Shown in pieces: positions 8,401-19,100 of a DNA stretch of 64,000 nucleotides. The notes below the pieces were generated by a model that was not told the origin of the DNA, ran no database searches, and saw nothing but the letters and a program-made list of their open reading frames with translations. Every line of letters starts with the position of its first letter. The first letter of the stretch is position 1. Source of the DNA: Mesorhizobium ventifaucium (GTDB lineage Bacteria; Pseudomonadota; Alphaproteobacteria; Rhizobiales; Rhizobiaceae); assembly GCF_935822925.1 (NCBI RefSeq), contig NZ_CAKXZS010000078.1, positions 62,001 to 126,000 on the forward strand. Reading direction: 5' to 3'. The position numbers and the translations under genes were made by a program.

Positions 8401-10913
8401 AAATCCGGGCGGATGCCGATCATGTGGCCCTGCGGCCGGATGGCGATGTTGAGCGAGCGTTCGACGGCGCGGCCGCCGGTCTCCCGCATCCTGACGGCAA
8501 CCTTGGCGTCGACCAGCTTGGTGGTCGAGGGCAACTGGTCGACAGAAATCGGGAAGGCCGCCTTGCCGTCCTCGCCGACCACCGGCAGGCCGGTGAACGG
8601 CGTCACCGACGGTTCCGCCGACTGCTCGTCGGCGAGGCCGAAGGAATAGCCCTTGAAGCGATCCCAGTCGCGGGTGGTCGACAGCGTCAGCTCGCCCTCG
8701 AGCGCCAGCCCGGCGGCCGGCGCGCCATAAAGGAAACGGCCGTCGACGGTAACGTTGGCGGTTTCGCCCTGCGCGATCTCCTGCTTGTCGGAGGACAGGT
8801 CGAACTCGATGCGATCCGGCACGAAATCTTCGACCAGGAACATCTGGCTGGCGACCGCCGCCTGCTTGGGGTCGGTGTGGATCGCCACCGTCCAGGTGCC
8901 GCGCATGGCGTTGGGTTCGAGCGGCAGGTCGACGGCATGGCCGCCGGCCGATGCGCCGTCGCTGACGATGCGGCGGTTCTCGACGCCGTCGGGACGGGTG
9001 AAGATGAAGGTCAGCGGCAGGTTCTCGACCGCCTTGGCGGCGCCGTCGCGGGCAAGTGCTGCGACATGGACGTCCTCGCCGGCGCGGTAGATGCCGCGTT
9101 CGCTCCAGGCATAGACGTCGAGCGCGCCTGGCGCCGGACGCCCGGTGACGCCGCGATCGGAAAGATCGAAGCCGGCGCGGCCCATGTCGAGGAAGACGAA
9201 GTCGCTGTCACCCTGCTTGGCTGTCAGCACGGCCGGGACCATGCCGCCGTCGCCGCGCGTCAATCCGGGGTTGAAGACGGCGCGGCCTTCCGCGTCCGTG
9301 GTTGCGGTGCCGAGGATCTCGTTGTTCCTGGCCAGCAGCGTCAGTTCAGCGCCTGATATCGGCTTGGCGGTTCCGAGCGAACGGGCAAAGACGTGCAGCC
9401 CATCCTGCCCGGTATAGGTCGACAGGCCGATGTCGGAGACGACGAACCATTGTGTGGCGCGCGAATCATAGTCGTCGTCATTCTCGTCGACCGGTTGCGC
9501 GGTCAGCACATAGATGCCGGGCTTGCGCTGCGGCAGCGCTTCGTCGACCGGGAAGGAGGTTGTGACTTCCTTGTTCAGGTCGTTAACGATGTCGAGCTGG
9601 CCCTGCCAGACCGGTTCGCCCATCTGATTGGAAATGTTGGAGATGTCGTAGCCGTCAAGCTGGCGCAGGAACTGGTAGCCGGACAGAAGCTGGGTCAGCG
9701 AACGGTCGCCGATGCGGTAAAGCTTCATTTCAGCGGCGCTCATGTTGACGGTGACGACCGGGATGCCGCGGCGCGCGCCGGCCGGCAGCACGAAGCTGTC
9801 GCCGGTGAAACGGGCGGACGGGGCGCGGTCCTGCACATAGATCGACAGCACCACCGGGGTGGTGATCACCTCGCCGATGGCGGCTGGCAGGCCGGGGCGG
9901 AAGGTCACGTCGTAATGCTGGCCGTGCTCGAGCCCTTCGACGCAGATCTGCTTGTCTTTGGCCTCGACGCCCTTGGGGGCGGCGTTGTCGACGGTGACGA
10001 ATTGCGCGTAGTCGACGCCGGTCTTGACCAGGTCTTCTGAAAACTGCGCGCAGATGCGTGGCGCGCTGGTGTCTGCGTCGACCGTGTGATCGACGACGCG
10101 GAAGCCCTTGCGCGCCTTGAGGTCCTGATAGGCGGCCGCGACCCAAGGCGAACTGACCAGCGCGAGGCTCGCTTCGTAGGCCTGCAGGGCCGGCCGAGCG
10201 AGGTCGCGGCGATCAAGCCCGTCGCCAAGCAGTGCCAGCGCTTCGGCGCGGGTTTTTGTGGTGCGCAGCAATTTGTAGGCGTTGAAGCCGGTGGAGGTGG
10301 CGTTCGCCGGCAGGGTCGACGCCTCCGGGCTGTTGGCGGTCGGCTGCACGGCAAGCGTTTCCCGCGCCAGTTCAAGCCAAAGTTGGCCATCGTCGGGCAA
10401 TACCGAAACCAAAGCCTCGTATTTTTGAACGGCCAAGCGGTGGTCGCCGGCCTGCGACGCTTGCTTTGCCGCCTCCCGCAGCGTCGTCAGCCCTTCGGTG
10501 GGCTTGGTGTAGGCCGGGCCGGTGAGCCTGTTGCGGTATTGCTGGGCCTGGTCGGCGATCCAGGCGGGGAAGAAGGCGAGCTCCGGCGGCGCGCCGATAT
10601 CTGGGTCGCCTTCGACGTTGACGACCTTGCCGGCGACGGCGCCCTTGAAGGGCTTCAGCGTGTTGTAGTCGGATTTGAGAAAACACCATTTGGCCTTGGG
10701 GTTGTAGGTGAAGGCGCGGCAGGCGGTATCGCCGAGACATGTCGTCGTGCACTGATTGAGGCTGACATTCTGGTCAGATCTGAGATCGAAGCCGAAATAA
10801 TCGGAATTGTCCGATGTCACCACCCGGCGCGCTTCGGCCGCTTGCGCGACACTGCCCCAGGCGAAAAAGAGAAGGAAAAGAATCGACAGACCACGAGCCG
10901 CGCGCATTGCCAT
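5433..10913 (-). CDS. Bacterial alpha-2-macroglobulin with PAN domain
   Basis: An 1826-residue secreted protein. The ATG at 10911-10913 has GGAGGGG five bases upstream. The signal peptide ends near WGSVAQA, and no lipobox Cys is present, unlike E. coli YfhM. Residues about 28-90 look like a PAN/Apple module rich in Cys (NQCTTTCLGDTACRAFTY). MG repeats and the bait region follow. The thioester motif GCAEQ is intact (Cys1378 to Gln1381), followed by alpha-helical thioester-domain sequence. Such proteins are thought to trap attacking proteases and to act with PbpC, encoded next. With an intact thioester it should be able to bind targets covalently. Confidence 0.93.
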   Translation of the reverse strand: MAMRAARGLSILFLLFFAWGSVAQAAEARRVVTSDNSDYFGFDLRSDQNVSLNQCTTTCLGDTACRAFTYNPKAKWCFLKSDYNTLKPFKGAVAGKVVNVEGDPDIGAPPELAFFPAWIADQAQQYRNRLTGPAYTKPTEGLTTLREAAKQASQAGDHRLAVQKYEALVSVLPDDGQLWLELARETLAVQPTANSPEASTLPANATSTGFNAYKLLRTTKTRAEALALLGDGLDRRDLARPALQAYEASLALVSSPWVAAAYQDLKARKGFRVVDHTVDADTSAPRICAQFSEDLVKTGVDYAQFVTVDNAAPKGVEAKDKQICVEGLEHGQHYDVTFRPGLPAAIGEVITTPVVLSIYVQDRAPSARFTGDSFVLPAGARRGIPVVTVNMSAAEMKLYRIGDRSLTQLLSGYQFLRQLDGYDISNISNQMGEPVWQGQLDIVNDLNKEVTTSFPVDEALPQRKPGIYVLTAQPVDENDDDYDSRATQWFVVSDIGLSTYTGQDGLHVFARSLGTAKPISGAELTLLARNNEILGTATTDAEGRAVFNPGLTRGDGGMVPAVLTAKQGDSDFVFLDMGRAGFDLSDRGVTGRPAPGALDVYAWSERGIYRAGEDVHVAALARDGAAKAVENLPLTFIFTRPDGVENRRIVSDGASAGGHAVDLPLEPNAMRGTWTVAIHTDPKQAAVASQMFLVEDFVPDRIEFDLSSDKQEIAQGETANVTVDGRFLYGAPAAGLALEGELTLSTTRDWDRFKGYSFGLADEQSAEPSVTPFTGLPVVGEDGKAAFPISVDQLPSTTKLVDAKVAVRMRETGGRAVERSLNIAIRPQGHMIGIRPDFDGDEVPQGGTAKFGLIAVDPDGKREALQGAQWSLVKVERNYQWYRSSNSWNYEPVTFTKSVANGQVDLTANGEATVSLPVDWGRYRLEIETSDPEGPATSYEFDAGWYVSSTTTETPDGLEIALDKDNYAASEVAKLKVSPHFAGELLVTIGADKLLKTVTASVPAGGSTIDIPVGDDWGAGAYVTATLFRPGDAQETRMPARAIGVKWLKVDPGSKKLAVSLTPPDKTMPRQPLSIPVSVAGVQPGANAYVMVAAVDVGILNLTNYKVPDPETWFFGQRMLGLEVRDLYGRLIDGSLGTTGKLRSGGDGANIQSQGSPPTEKLVAFFSGPVQLDADAKARIDFDIPQFNGTVRVMAVAWTKDGVGHAQSDVIVRDPVVITAGLPRFLAPGDSAVMRLDVTDADGPEGDYALSIDTTGDLSTGNAALPEKLTLAKGKRQTLSVPLIAETPGNASITIKLAHAGGTAVEQTLYVPVRPAQLPVTTRMVVDLKGNGGSLRVDKELLAASLLDGASVSVGVSQAAAFDVPSLLMTLDRYPYGCAEQTTSRAMPLLYVNEMASGIGMASDADLHGRIQDAIYKVLSYQASAGSFGLWGPGSGDLWLDAYVTDFLTRAREQKYDVPALAMNQALSNLQNAIGYDQDVKDRGSEIAYALYVLARNKKASIGDLRYYADTQLEAFTSPMAVAQLAAGLALYGDTQRSEATFQAALQLANSTSAYDYYRSDYGSPLRDGAAMLALAAESKPVPAIVPALIKGVTQERAAVRWTSTQDESWILLAARALKAGNDAIALTINGAPHAGAYSDQIAGSDIADSPLTVANTGSNPLQAVVTTVASPIQPLPASGDGFTIDRTYYKLDGTEANVTQATQNERYVVVLNIYEQNKWPSRLVITDLLPAGFEIDNPGLVSSAQLSNFSWLAQTDAAHLEFRDDRFVAAFNPNDGDGDRNITLAYVVRAVTPGTYAHPAATVEDMYRPQYSARTATGMMEVKAP

Positions 10914-11216
10914 GACACCCCTCCGGACACTGCTTACGTTACGTCCAATTTACGTCCAGACATGTTCAAGCTTCAGTCCAGCTTGTCAACACGAGGACGC
11001 TGCAGGCTCCGCCTGCCAACGGTTTCCTTTCCGGCCGATGACCGGTAGTACCTGCATAGGACAGGGATCACGCTTTCTTGCGGCGACGCAGAAGGTGTGA
11101 ATTCCAAGCCCTGTCCATTTCAGACAATTGGATTGTGGCAATTGGATTGTGGCCCGTTTACGAGCAATTCAGAACTTCATTCCAATTTTAGCTTTGGCCG
11201 CTAGTGTAGAGTTGTA
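10914..11216. other. Divergent intergenic region, macroglobulin/tamA
   Basis: These 303 bases separate two divergently transcribed envelope genes and must hold both promoters. The only structure I can point to is a 14-bp tandem duplication at 11125-11152. Short open frames here extend out of neighbouring shadows and carry no motif. Confidence 0.5.
11125..11152. repeat. 14-bp perfect tandem duplication upstream of tamA
   Basis: CAATTGGATTGTGG occurs twice, head to tail with no spacer, 65-92 bp before the tamA start. It could be a duplicated operator or a slippage product. No known regulator is recognised. Confidence 0.7.
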
Positions 11217-13145
11217 ATGTCGGCGTATGAAAGTCAGAAGTCGGGAGGAACCGCGCCACGGCGCGTGTTTTCGCTCGCCTTGCTTTCCGCCTTGCTATGC
11301 TCGACTGCACTGATTGGCGCGAGCGGAAATGCGGCCGCTTTCGAGATCTTCGGCATCAAGCTGTGGGGATCGTCCGAGGATGAAGATGCCGACATCGTCG
11401 ATCCGCTGCGCTACGCAGTGACAATCCAGGCGCCCGACGCCGACGAGGATCTTGCCGAGAAACTCGAAAACGCCTCGGCGCTGAAGGACGACGAAGAACG
11501 TCCGGTCTCCGGTTCGCTGGGCCTGCTGGCCAAGGCGCGTGCCGACCGCGATCAGCTTGTCGCCGCCCTTTATGCGGACGCCCGCTACGAGGGCGTCGTC
11601 ACCATTACTATCGAAGGCAAGCCGCTCGACGATTTGCCGCCCGACGCCGAATTCTCGGGTCCGCAGCCGATTCCAGTGGTGATCAACATTGCGACCGGGC
11701 CGAAGTTCACGCTTGGCGACATCAGTCTGGAGGGCGACGCGGCGGGGCTGGCTGGCGCCGATTTCGGCCTGCTCGCCGGCGGCGATGCCAGTTCCGGTGC
11801 CGTGCTCAAGGCCGAGGCGTCGATCGTGCGGGCGCTCAAGGAGGACGGCAGGCCGCTGGCCAAGGTGACGGCCCGCGAGATCGTTGCCGATCACGCCACC
11901 TCGACACTCGACGTGAAGCTGACCGTGGCCGCCGGGCCGGTTGCCGGCTACGGCGACACCACCGTCGAAGGCACCGAGAAGGTCGACCGCGATTTCACCG
12001 AATATATGACCGGCCTGAAGCGCGGCCGCCAATATTCGCCGGAAGAGGTCGACGAGGCGCGCGACCGGCTGCTCGGGCTGGAAGTCTTCAACAGCGTGAC
12101 GCTGAAGGAGGCCGACAGTCTCGACGCTGACGGCAATATCCCGATCGGCGTCGAGGTGAGCGAGCGCAAGCCGCGCTATTTCGGCCTTGGCGGCACCTTC
12201 TCCAACACCGAGGGGCTCGGCCTCGAGGGCTATTGGGGTCACCGCAATCTGTTCGGCCGTGCCGAAAAGCTGCGCATCGAGGGCGCAATCAGCGGCATCG
12301 GCAGCAATGAGTTTACCGAGCTGAACTACAATGCCGGCATCATGTTCGAAAAGCCGGGCGTGGTCGGGCCGGCGTCTAAATTCTTCGTCGGCGTCAGCAC
12401 CGTATTAGAGCATCCCGACGCCTACGACAATTTCTCTGTCAAGGGCAACACCGGCCTGTCTTATGAACTCGACAGGCAGCAGACGGTTTCCGCGGAAGTC
12501 GCGCTCGACTATTCGAAGATCCACGATTCTTTCGGCAAGCACACCTATCTGATCGCCAGCGTTCCGCTGCGATATGTCTACGACAACCGCGACAGCCGGC
12601 TCAACCCGACGACGGGATTCAGGGCGCTGGCCTATGCCGAGCCGAGCTACGACATTTTGAACGGTGCGGCCTTCGTCAAGCTGAGGGGCGAAGGATCGGC
12701 CTATCAGTCGCTCGACGCGGCTTCGAAATTCGTGCTTGCCGAACGAGTCGTCATCGGCTCGATCGTCGGCGCCGGCCTTCAGGATGTTCCGGCCAACCGG
12801 CGCTTCTATGCCGGCGGCGGCGGCTCGGTGCGCGGTTATGCCTATCAGGGCATCGGTCCGAAGGACGCCGACGGAGAGCCGATCGGCGGGCTTTCGCTCT
12901 TCGAGACCTCGGTCGAGATGCGCATCGCCATCACCGACACGATCGGCGTCGTGCCGTTCGTCGATGCCGGCACCGTCTCGACCAATCAATTCCCGGATTT
13001 TTCGGGCATGAACGTCGGCGCCGGCGTCGGCTTGCGCTATATTACGCCGTTCGGACCGCTGCGCATCGATGCGGCGGTGCCGCTCAACCGGGATCCCGAT
13101 GACCCGCATTTCGGCATCTATGCCGGCATCGGCCAGGCGTTTTGA
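11217..13145 (+). CDS. tamA: Outer-membrane translocation assembly protein TamA
   Basis: A 642-residue Omp85-family protein. A signal sequence spans about residues 15-41 (FSLALLSALLCSTALIG to NAAA). POTRA-like domains fill about residues 60-300. A C-terminal 16-strand barrel follows, with GGGGSVRGYAYQGIGP (the conserved VRGY loop) and a terminal Phe in YAGIGQAF. The ribosome site is weak, but no later Met precedes the signal peptide. Its stop overlaps the tamB start (TGATG), so the two are coupled. TamA with TamB forms the translocation and assembly module linking inner and outer membranes. Confidence 0.93.
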   Translation: MSAYESQKSGGTAPRRVFSLALLSALLCSTALIGASGNAAAFEIFGIKLWGSSEDEDADIVDPLRYAVTIQAPDADEDLAEKLENASALKDDEERPVSGSLGLLAKARADRDQLVAALYADARYEGVVTITIEGKPLDDLPPDAEFSGPQPIPVVINIATGPKFTLGDISLEGDAAGLAGADFGLLAGGDASSGAVLKAEASIVRALKEDGRPLAKVTAREIVADHATSTLDVKLTVAAGPVAGYGDTTVEGTEKVDRDFTEYMTGLKRGRQYSPEEVDEARDRLLGLEVFNSVTLKEADSLDADGNIPIGVEVSERKPRYFGLGGTFSNTEGLGLEGYWGHRNLFGRAEKLRIEGAISGIGSNEFTELNYNAGIMFEKPGVVGPASKFFVGVSTVLEHPDAYDNFSVKGNTGLSYELDRQQTVSAEVALDYSKIHDSFGKHTYLIASVPLRYVYDNRDSRLNPTTGFRALAYAEPSYDILNGAAFVKLRGEGSAYQSLDAASKFVLAERVVIGSIVGAGLQDVPANRRFYAGGGGSVRGYAYQGIGPKDADGEPIGGLSLFETSVEMRIAITDTIGVVPFVDAGTVSTNQFPDFSGMNVGAGVGLRYITPFGPLRIDAAVPLNRDPDDPHFGIYAGIGQAF

Positions 13146-16100
13146 TGACAATGTTCAAGCGCATCCTTCGCATTGCCCTTTATACGCTGCTCGCCGTGGT
13201 GGCGGCGGTGGTCGGTGCGCTCGTCGTGCTGACCAAGACCGAGCGCGGCCGCGCCAATCTCGCCGGCATCGTCTCCAACGTGGCGTCGACCGATGACCGG
13301 AAGGTCACGGTCAGCGGCATCGACGGCATCTGGTCCGGAGCCCTGACGGTCGACCATGTCGTGCTGGAGGATCGCCAGGGCGCCTGGCTGGTGGCGCGCA
13401 AGGTGGCCGTCGACTGGTCGCCGCTGGCGCTTCTGTCGAAAAACTTCAGCGCCGGCCGCGTCGCCGCCGATCGCATCGAGCTGGCGCGGCTGCCGGTGGC
13501 CGGCACGCAGCCGAGCCAAGGTGGCGCCACCACGCTGCCGGTGTCGCTCGACATCAAGCAGATCGACCTGCCGGAAATCGCGCTCGGGCAGGCGCTGGCC
13601 GGCAGCGATATCGCCGAGCTCGCGGCCAAGGGATCGTTCAAGGCCGACGCAGCGCCATTGGCGCTCGAAACCAGCCTCAACATCACCCGCCACGACGGCA
13701 GGCAAGGCAAGGTCGACGCCAACATCCATTTCGCGCCCGCCGACAACAAGCTGGATCTCGATCTGAAGGCATCGGAGCCGGCCGGCGGCATCATCGCCAA
13801 TCTCCTCAAATTGCCCGATGCGCCGCCGGTCAACATCGTCGTCACCGGCACCGGGCCGGTCGCCAACTGGAGCGGCATCGGTACCTTCGTCGTCGACGGC
13901 CAGATCGTCACCCAGCTCACCGGTCGCCACCAGCTCACCGACAAGGGCAACTATGTCGAGGCCAAGGGCGACGGCGACTTCCAGCGCTTCTTGCCCGACA
14001 ATCTGAAATCCTTGTTTACCGGCAAGACCAGCTTCGACTTCGCCGGAACCGCGATCGTGACGGGCGGCGTCGAGGTCGAGCGCGCCAGCATCGACAGCGA
14101 TGCCGTGCATGGCACCGCTGCGGGCATCATCGACCCCAACGGCGCCAGCGACCTTTCGGTGGAGCTCGCCGCCAAGGGGCCGCCAATCGTGCTCAGCCTC
14201 GGCGCCGCGGCGCAGCCGGTGACGGTCGCGATCAACGGTGCCACGGCCCGCGCGTTCGGCGGCGGCAAGGCGCCGATAATCGACATCGGCGCGTCCCTGG
14301 TCTCGGTGGTGGCAGGCGGCACGCGGGTGGACGATCTCGTGGCCGAAATCCATTCCGACGGCTTCGACATCCAGGACCGCAGCGGACCGGTCACCATCAA
14401 GCTTATCGCCGGCGGCCTGAACACCGACGTGGCGACGCTGGCGCCGCTGGTGACCGGCAGGGTCACCGCGGACCTCGCCGGGTCGGTCAGCAAGGAGGAG
14501 ATCGTCGTCGATCAAGGCACGCTGCGCAGCGATGCGCTCAATGCCTCGGTGACATCCAGGGTGACGCTGGCCGATCTGGCGATGACGCTCAAGATGAATG
14601 CCGATGCGGTCTCGACTGCGCTACCGCCGCAGATCCGCCCGGTTCTCGGCGAGCGTGTGACATTCTCGGCGACCGCGACCCGCGACCCGCAAGGCTTGTT
14701 TGCCGCCAATGCGCTGCAACTCACATCGGGCTCGCTCAGCGCCAGCGGCACCGCCAGCGCGACGGGCACCGACATCCAGGCCGACATCAGGGGCACGCTC
14801 GGCGACGTTTCGGTGCTGTCGCCGATGGTCGGCGTACCGGTCGGCGGGGCCGTCAATTTCGCGCTGACGGCGAGCGGCGCGCGCTCGGCGCCGGATTTCT
14901 CGGTCTCGGCCGACAGCGACAGCCTGACGGCGTCGGGCCGGACGGTCAAGACGATCAAGCTGACTGCGACGGGCAAGGCCGACATCGTCAATCCGGCTGC
15001 CGATGTCGCACTGACCGGGTCCGTCGACGACCAGCCGCTCGAACTCAGGGCATCGTTGGTGACGCGCGACGGAACGCGTTCCGTCAACGGGCTTAGCCTG
15101 GCGCTGGCCGACAACAAGATCTCGGGCGCTCTCGTGCTCGACGACAGCTTGCTGCCGCTCGGCACGCTGACACTCGAAGCGCCTGATATCGGCCCGATGG
15201 CGGCGCTTGCCGGGCAGACGGCGGCCGGCGACGTGCAGGGCAGCATCCGCCTCTCGAATGATGGTGGCGCGCCGACGGTAGCCATCGATATGACGAGCGG
15301 GTCTATTTCGCGCGGCGATCTGGCGGCGAAGACCATCGCCGTCAACGCGCTGGTCGCCAACTACCTCAAGTCACCGGCGATCTCCGGCACGATCAAGGCC
15401 GATACGGTCACATCGGGAACCACCGTGATCAGCGGCATCGGTGTCGATTTGAAGCGTGACGGCGACTGGACCGGCTTTTCCGGCGGCGCCACCGTCGCCG
15501 ACATTCCGGCCAGGGCCGAAGGCAGGGTGAAGATCGCCGACGGCACGACAAGTGTCGAGATCGCCTCCGGCGAAGCGACCATTCGCGGCATCAAGGCGGC
15601 GATCGCGCAGCCGTCGAGCTTAAGCATCGCCAATGGCGTCGCCAGCATCGAAAAGCTGATGCTCGATGTCGGCGGCGGATCGGTGACTGTGTCCGGCACC
15701 GCCGGCCAGACGCTTGATCTTGCGGCAGAGTTTTCCGGGCTGCCGGCCGCCCTGGCCAATGATTTTTCACCCGGCCTCGACGCCGCGGGCAGGCTCGGTG
15801 GAACGGCGCAGGTGACCGGACCGTCGGCAGCCCCAGACATTCGTTTCGATGCGCAGCTCGGCGGCGCCGAGACCAGCCAGACCCGCCAGGCGGGGCTCGG
15901 GCCGCTCAACCTCGATGCGGCAGGCAGCTTCTCCTCCGCCGGTGGCGTCGCCATCAACCGCGCGATGCTTTCAGGAGACAAAATTTCCGGCAAGGCCGCC
16001 GGCACCATCAATCCGAACGGCGCCAGCGATTTTTCGCTCGACCTGGCTTCGACCGGCCCGAGCCTGCCGCTGGCGCTTGGCAGCACCGAGAGCCCGATCA

Positions 16101-19100
16101 AGCTCGAGTTGCAGGCGCTGTCGGTGGAGGTCGCGGGGCAGGGCATGCAATCGACGCTGAATATCTCCGCGACACTGCCGTCGGTCGCCACCAACCTCGC
16201 CAAGGCCGAAGGCATTGCGCTTGCGCTCCATTCCGACGCCTTCGATCTGAAGGGCCGGACAGGGCCGATCTCCGGCACGGTGACGGCGGACAAGATCGGC
16301 CTGGACAATCCGACCATCGCGCCGCTGCTCGCCGGAAAGATCACCGCCAAGGTCGCCGGCGATCTCGCTACCGATACCATCGTCATCGACAGCGGCTCGG
16401 TGACGAGCGAGGTGCTGGACAGCGGCTTTAATGGAAGGGTCTCGCTGGCCGATGGCGCCATCGATCTCAACCTCAGGGCGGTTGCGGCTTCCGCAGCACT
16501 GCCGGCGGCAGTGCGCGGCGTGCTCGCCGAGCGGACGCAGCTCAGCGCGGCACTGAAGCGCGACGCCAACGGCAATGTTACCGCCAACGCCATCAGGCTG
16601 GTATCAGGTGCATTCAGCGCCGACGGGCAGGCCAGCCTCGCCGACAACAAGGTCACCGCCGACGTCAGGGGCGCGCTGGCCGACATCTCGCTTCTGTCCG
16701 GGGATGCCAAAGGCGCCATAACGTTCGCACTGAACGCGCAGGGCGCTGGTACAGCGCCGGACCTGTCGCTGACGGTCCACAGCGACCGGCTTTCGGTGGC
16801 GGCGCGAGAGATCACCGGGCTAAAGCTCACCGCGACGGGGAAGGGCGACATCGCCAGCCCGGCGGCCGATATCTCGCTCACCGGATCCGTCAATGACGAG
16901 CCACTCGATTTCAAAGCGTCGCTGGTAACGCGCCAGGGAAAGCGGTCCATAAACGGACTGAGCCTGTCACTGGGCGACAACAAAGTTTCGGGCGACCTTG
17001 CTCTCGACGATCGATTCCTGCCGCTCGGCACGGTGGCGCTGGATCTACCCGATATCAGTCCGCTCGCAGCCCTGGCGCTGGAAAAAGCTAACGGCGACGT
17101 GCGTGGCACGATCGCTTTCTCGAAGACCGGCAATGCGCCTGATGTCGCCATCAAGGCGACCACAGATTCAATTTCGCGCGGCGATCTTTCGGCAAAGACG
17201 GTCACCATCGATGCGCTGATTGCCAACTATCTCGCCGCACCGGTGATCTCCGGAAAAATCCGTGCCGACAGCGTCACCTCCGGCGGCACCGTCATTCGCG
17301 GCATCGATGTCGATCTGACCCGCGACGGCGACTGGACCGGCTTTTCCGGCGGCGCCACCGTCAAGGACATTCCGGCCAGGGCCGAAGGCAGGGTGAGGAT
17401 CGCGGACGGCACGACAAGCATCGAGATCGCCTCCGGCGACGCGACCATTCGCGGCATCAAGGCGGCGGTCGCGCAGCCGTCGAGCTTAAGCATCGCCAAT
17501 GGCACCGCAAGCATCGAAAAGCTGATGCTCGATGTCGGCGGCGGATCGGTGACCGTGGCCGGCACCGCCGGCCCGACGCTCGACCTCGCGGCGGAGTTTT
17601 CCGCACTGCCGGCCGCCCTGGCCAATGATTTTTCACCCGGCCTCGACGCCGCGGGCAGGCTCGGTGGAACGGCGCAAGTGACGGGACCGTCGGCAGCCCC
17701 CAACATTCGTTTCAAGGCGCAGCTCAGCGGCGCCGAGACCAGCCAGACCCGCCAGGCGGGGCTCGGGCCGCTCACCTTCGATGCGGCAGGCAGTTTCTCC
17801 TCCGCCGGCGGCATTGCTATCGACCACGCGATGCTTGCCGGGGACAAAATTTCCGGCAAGGCCGCCGGCACCATCAATCCGAACGGCGCCAGCGATTTTT
17901 CGCTCGACCTGGCCTCGACCGGGCCGAGCCTGCCGCTGGCGCTTGGCAGCACCGAAAGCCCGATCAAGCTCGAGTTGCAGGCGCTGTCGGTGAAGGCTGC
18001 GGGGCAGGGCACGCAGCCGCAGCTCGACATTTCCGCTGTTCTGCCTTCGGTCGCGACGAATTTTAGTGATGTCGAGGGGCTCACGCTGGCATTGCACTCG
18101 GACGCTTTCGACGTGAAGAGCCGGACGGGGCCGATCTCCGGCACGGTGACGGCAAACAAGATCGACCTGGACAATCCTACCATAGCGCCGCTGATCGCCG
18201 GCAGGATCACGGCACAAGTCGCCGGCAGCCTGGCGACCGACACCATCGTGATCGACAGCGGGTCGGTAACGGGCGACGCGCTGAACACCGGCTTCAACGG
18301 AAGGGTCTCGCTGGCCGACGGCGCCATCGATCTGAACCTCAGGGCGGATGCGGCTTCCGCAGCGCTGCCGGCGGCAGCGCGCGGTGTGCTCGCGGAGCGG
18401 ACAGAACTCAGTGCCGCGCTGAAGCGCGACGCCAATGGCAATGTCACCGCCAACGCGATCAGGCTGGTGTCCGGCGCGCTGACCGCCGACGGGCAGGCCA
18501 GCCTTGCCGACAACAAGCTCACCGTCGACATCAAAGGCGCGCTGGCCGACATCTCGCTTCTGTCCGGGGATGCCAACGGCGCCATCGCCTTCGCGCTGAA
18601 TGCACAAGGCGCCAGCACCGCGCCCGACCTGTCGCTGACGGTCAACAGCGACCGGCTTTCGGTGGCCGAACGCGAGATCACCGGGCTGAGGCTCACCGCC
18701 ACCGGCAAGGCCGATGCCGCCAACCCGGCGGCCAATGTCCAATTGACCGGAAATGTCGCCGGCCAGCCCCTGCAAGGCAGTGCCGTGCTGGCTACATCCG
18801 ACGGCAAGCGCGCCATCGACGGGCTTCTGCTGTCGCTCGGCAAGAACCGGATATCAGGCGACCTGGCGCTTGATGAGGCGTTCGTGCCTGAAGGCACCGT
18901 GGCGCTCGACCTGCCCGACATCGGACCGCTCGCAGCCCTTGCGCTGGAAAAGGCGGAAGGCGACGTGCGCGGCATGATCGTCTTCGCGAAGGCCGGCAAT
19001 GCGCCTGAGGTCACCATCAAGGCTTCGACGGCGTCGATTTCACGCGGCGATGTTTCGGCGAAGACGGTGACTATCGACGCATCGATCGCCAACTATCTCG

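Noticed and set aside
6963..9356. A 797-residue open frame antisense to the macroglobulin gene
   Set aside because: Arg/Gly/Ala/Asp-rich shadow of a clear coding strand with intact thioester motif.
15361..19092. Two 621-residue open frames on the minus strand inside tamB
   Set aside because: They have exactly the repeat period and mirror the plus-strand coding bias; they have no ribosome site and Ser/Ala/Pro-rich low-complexity composition.
15361..19092. CRISPR or satellite array
   Set aside because: The repeats are 1866 bp, in frame and protein-coding.
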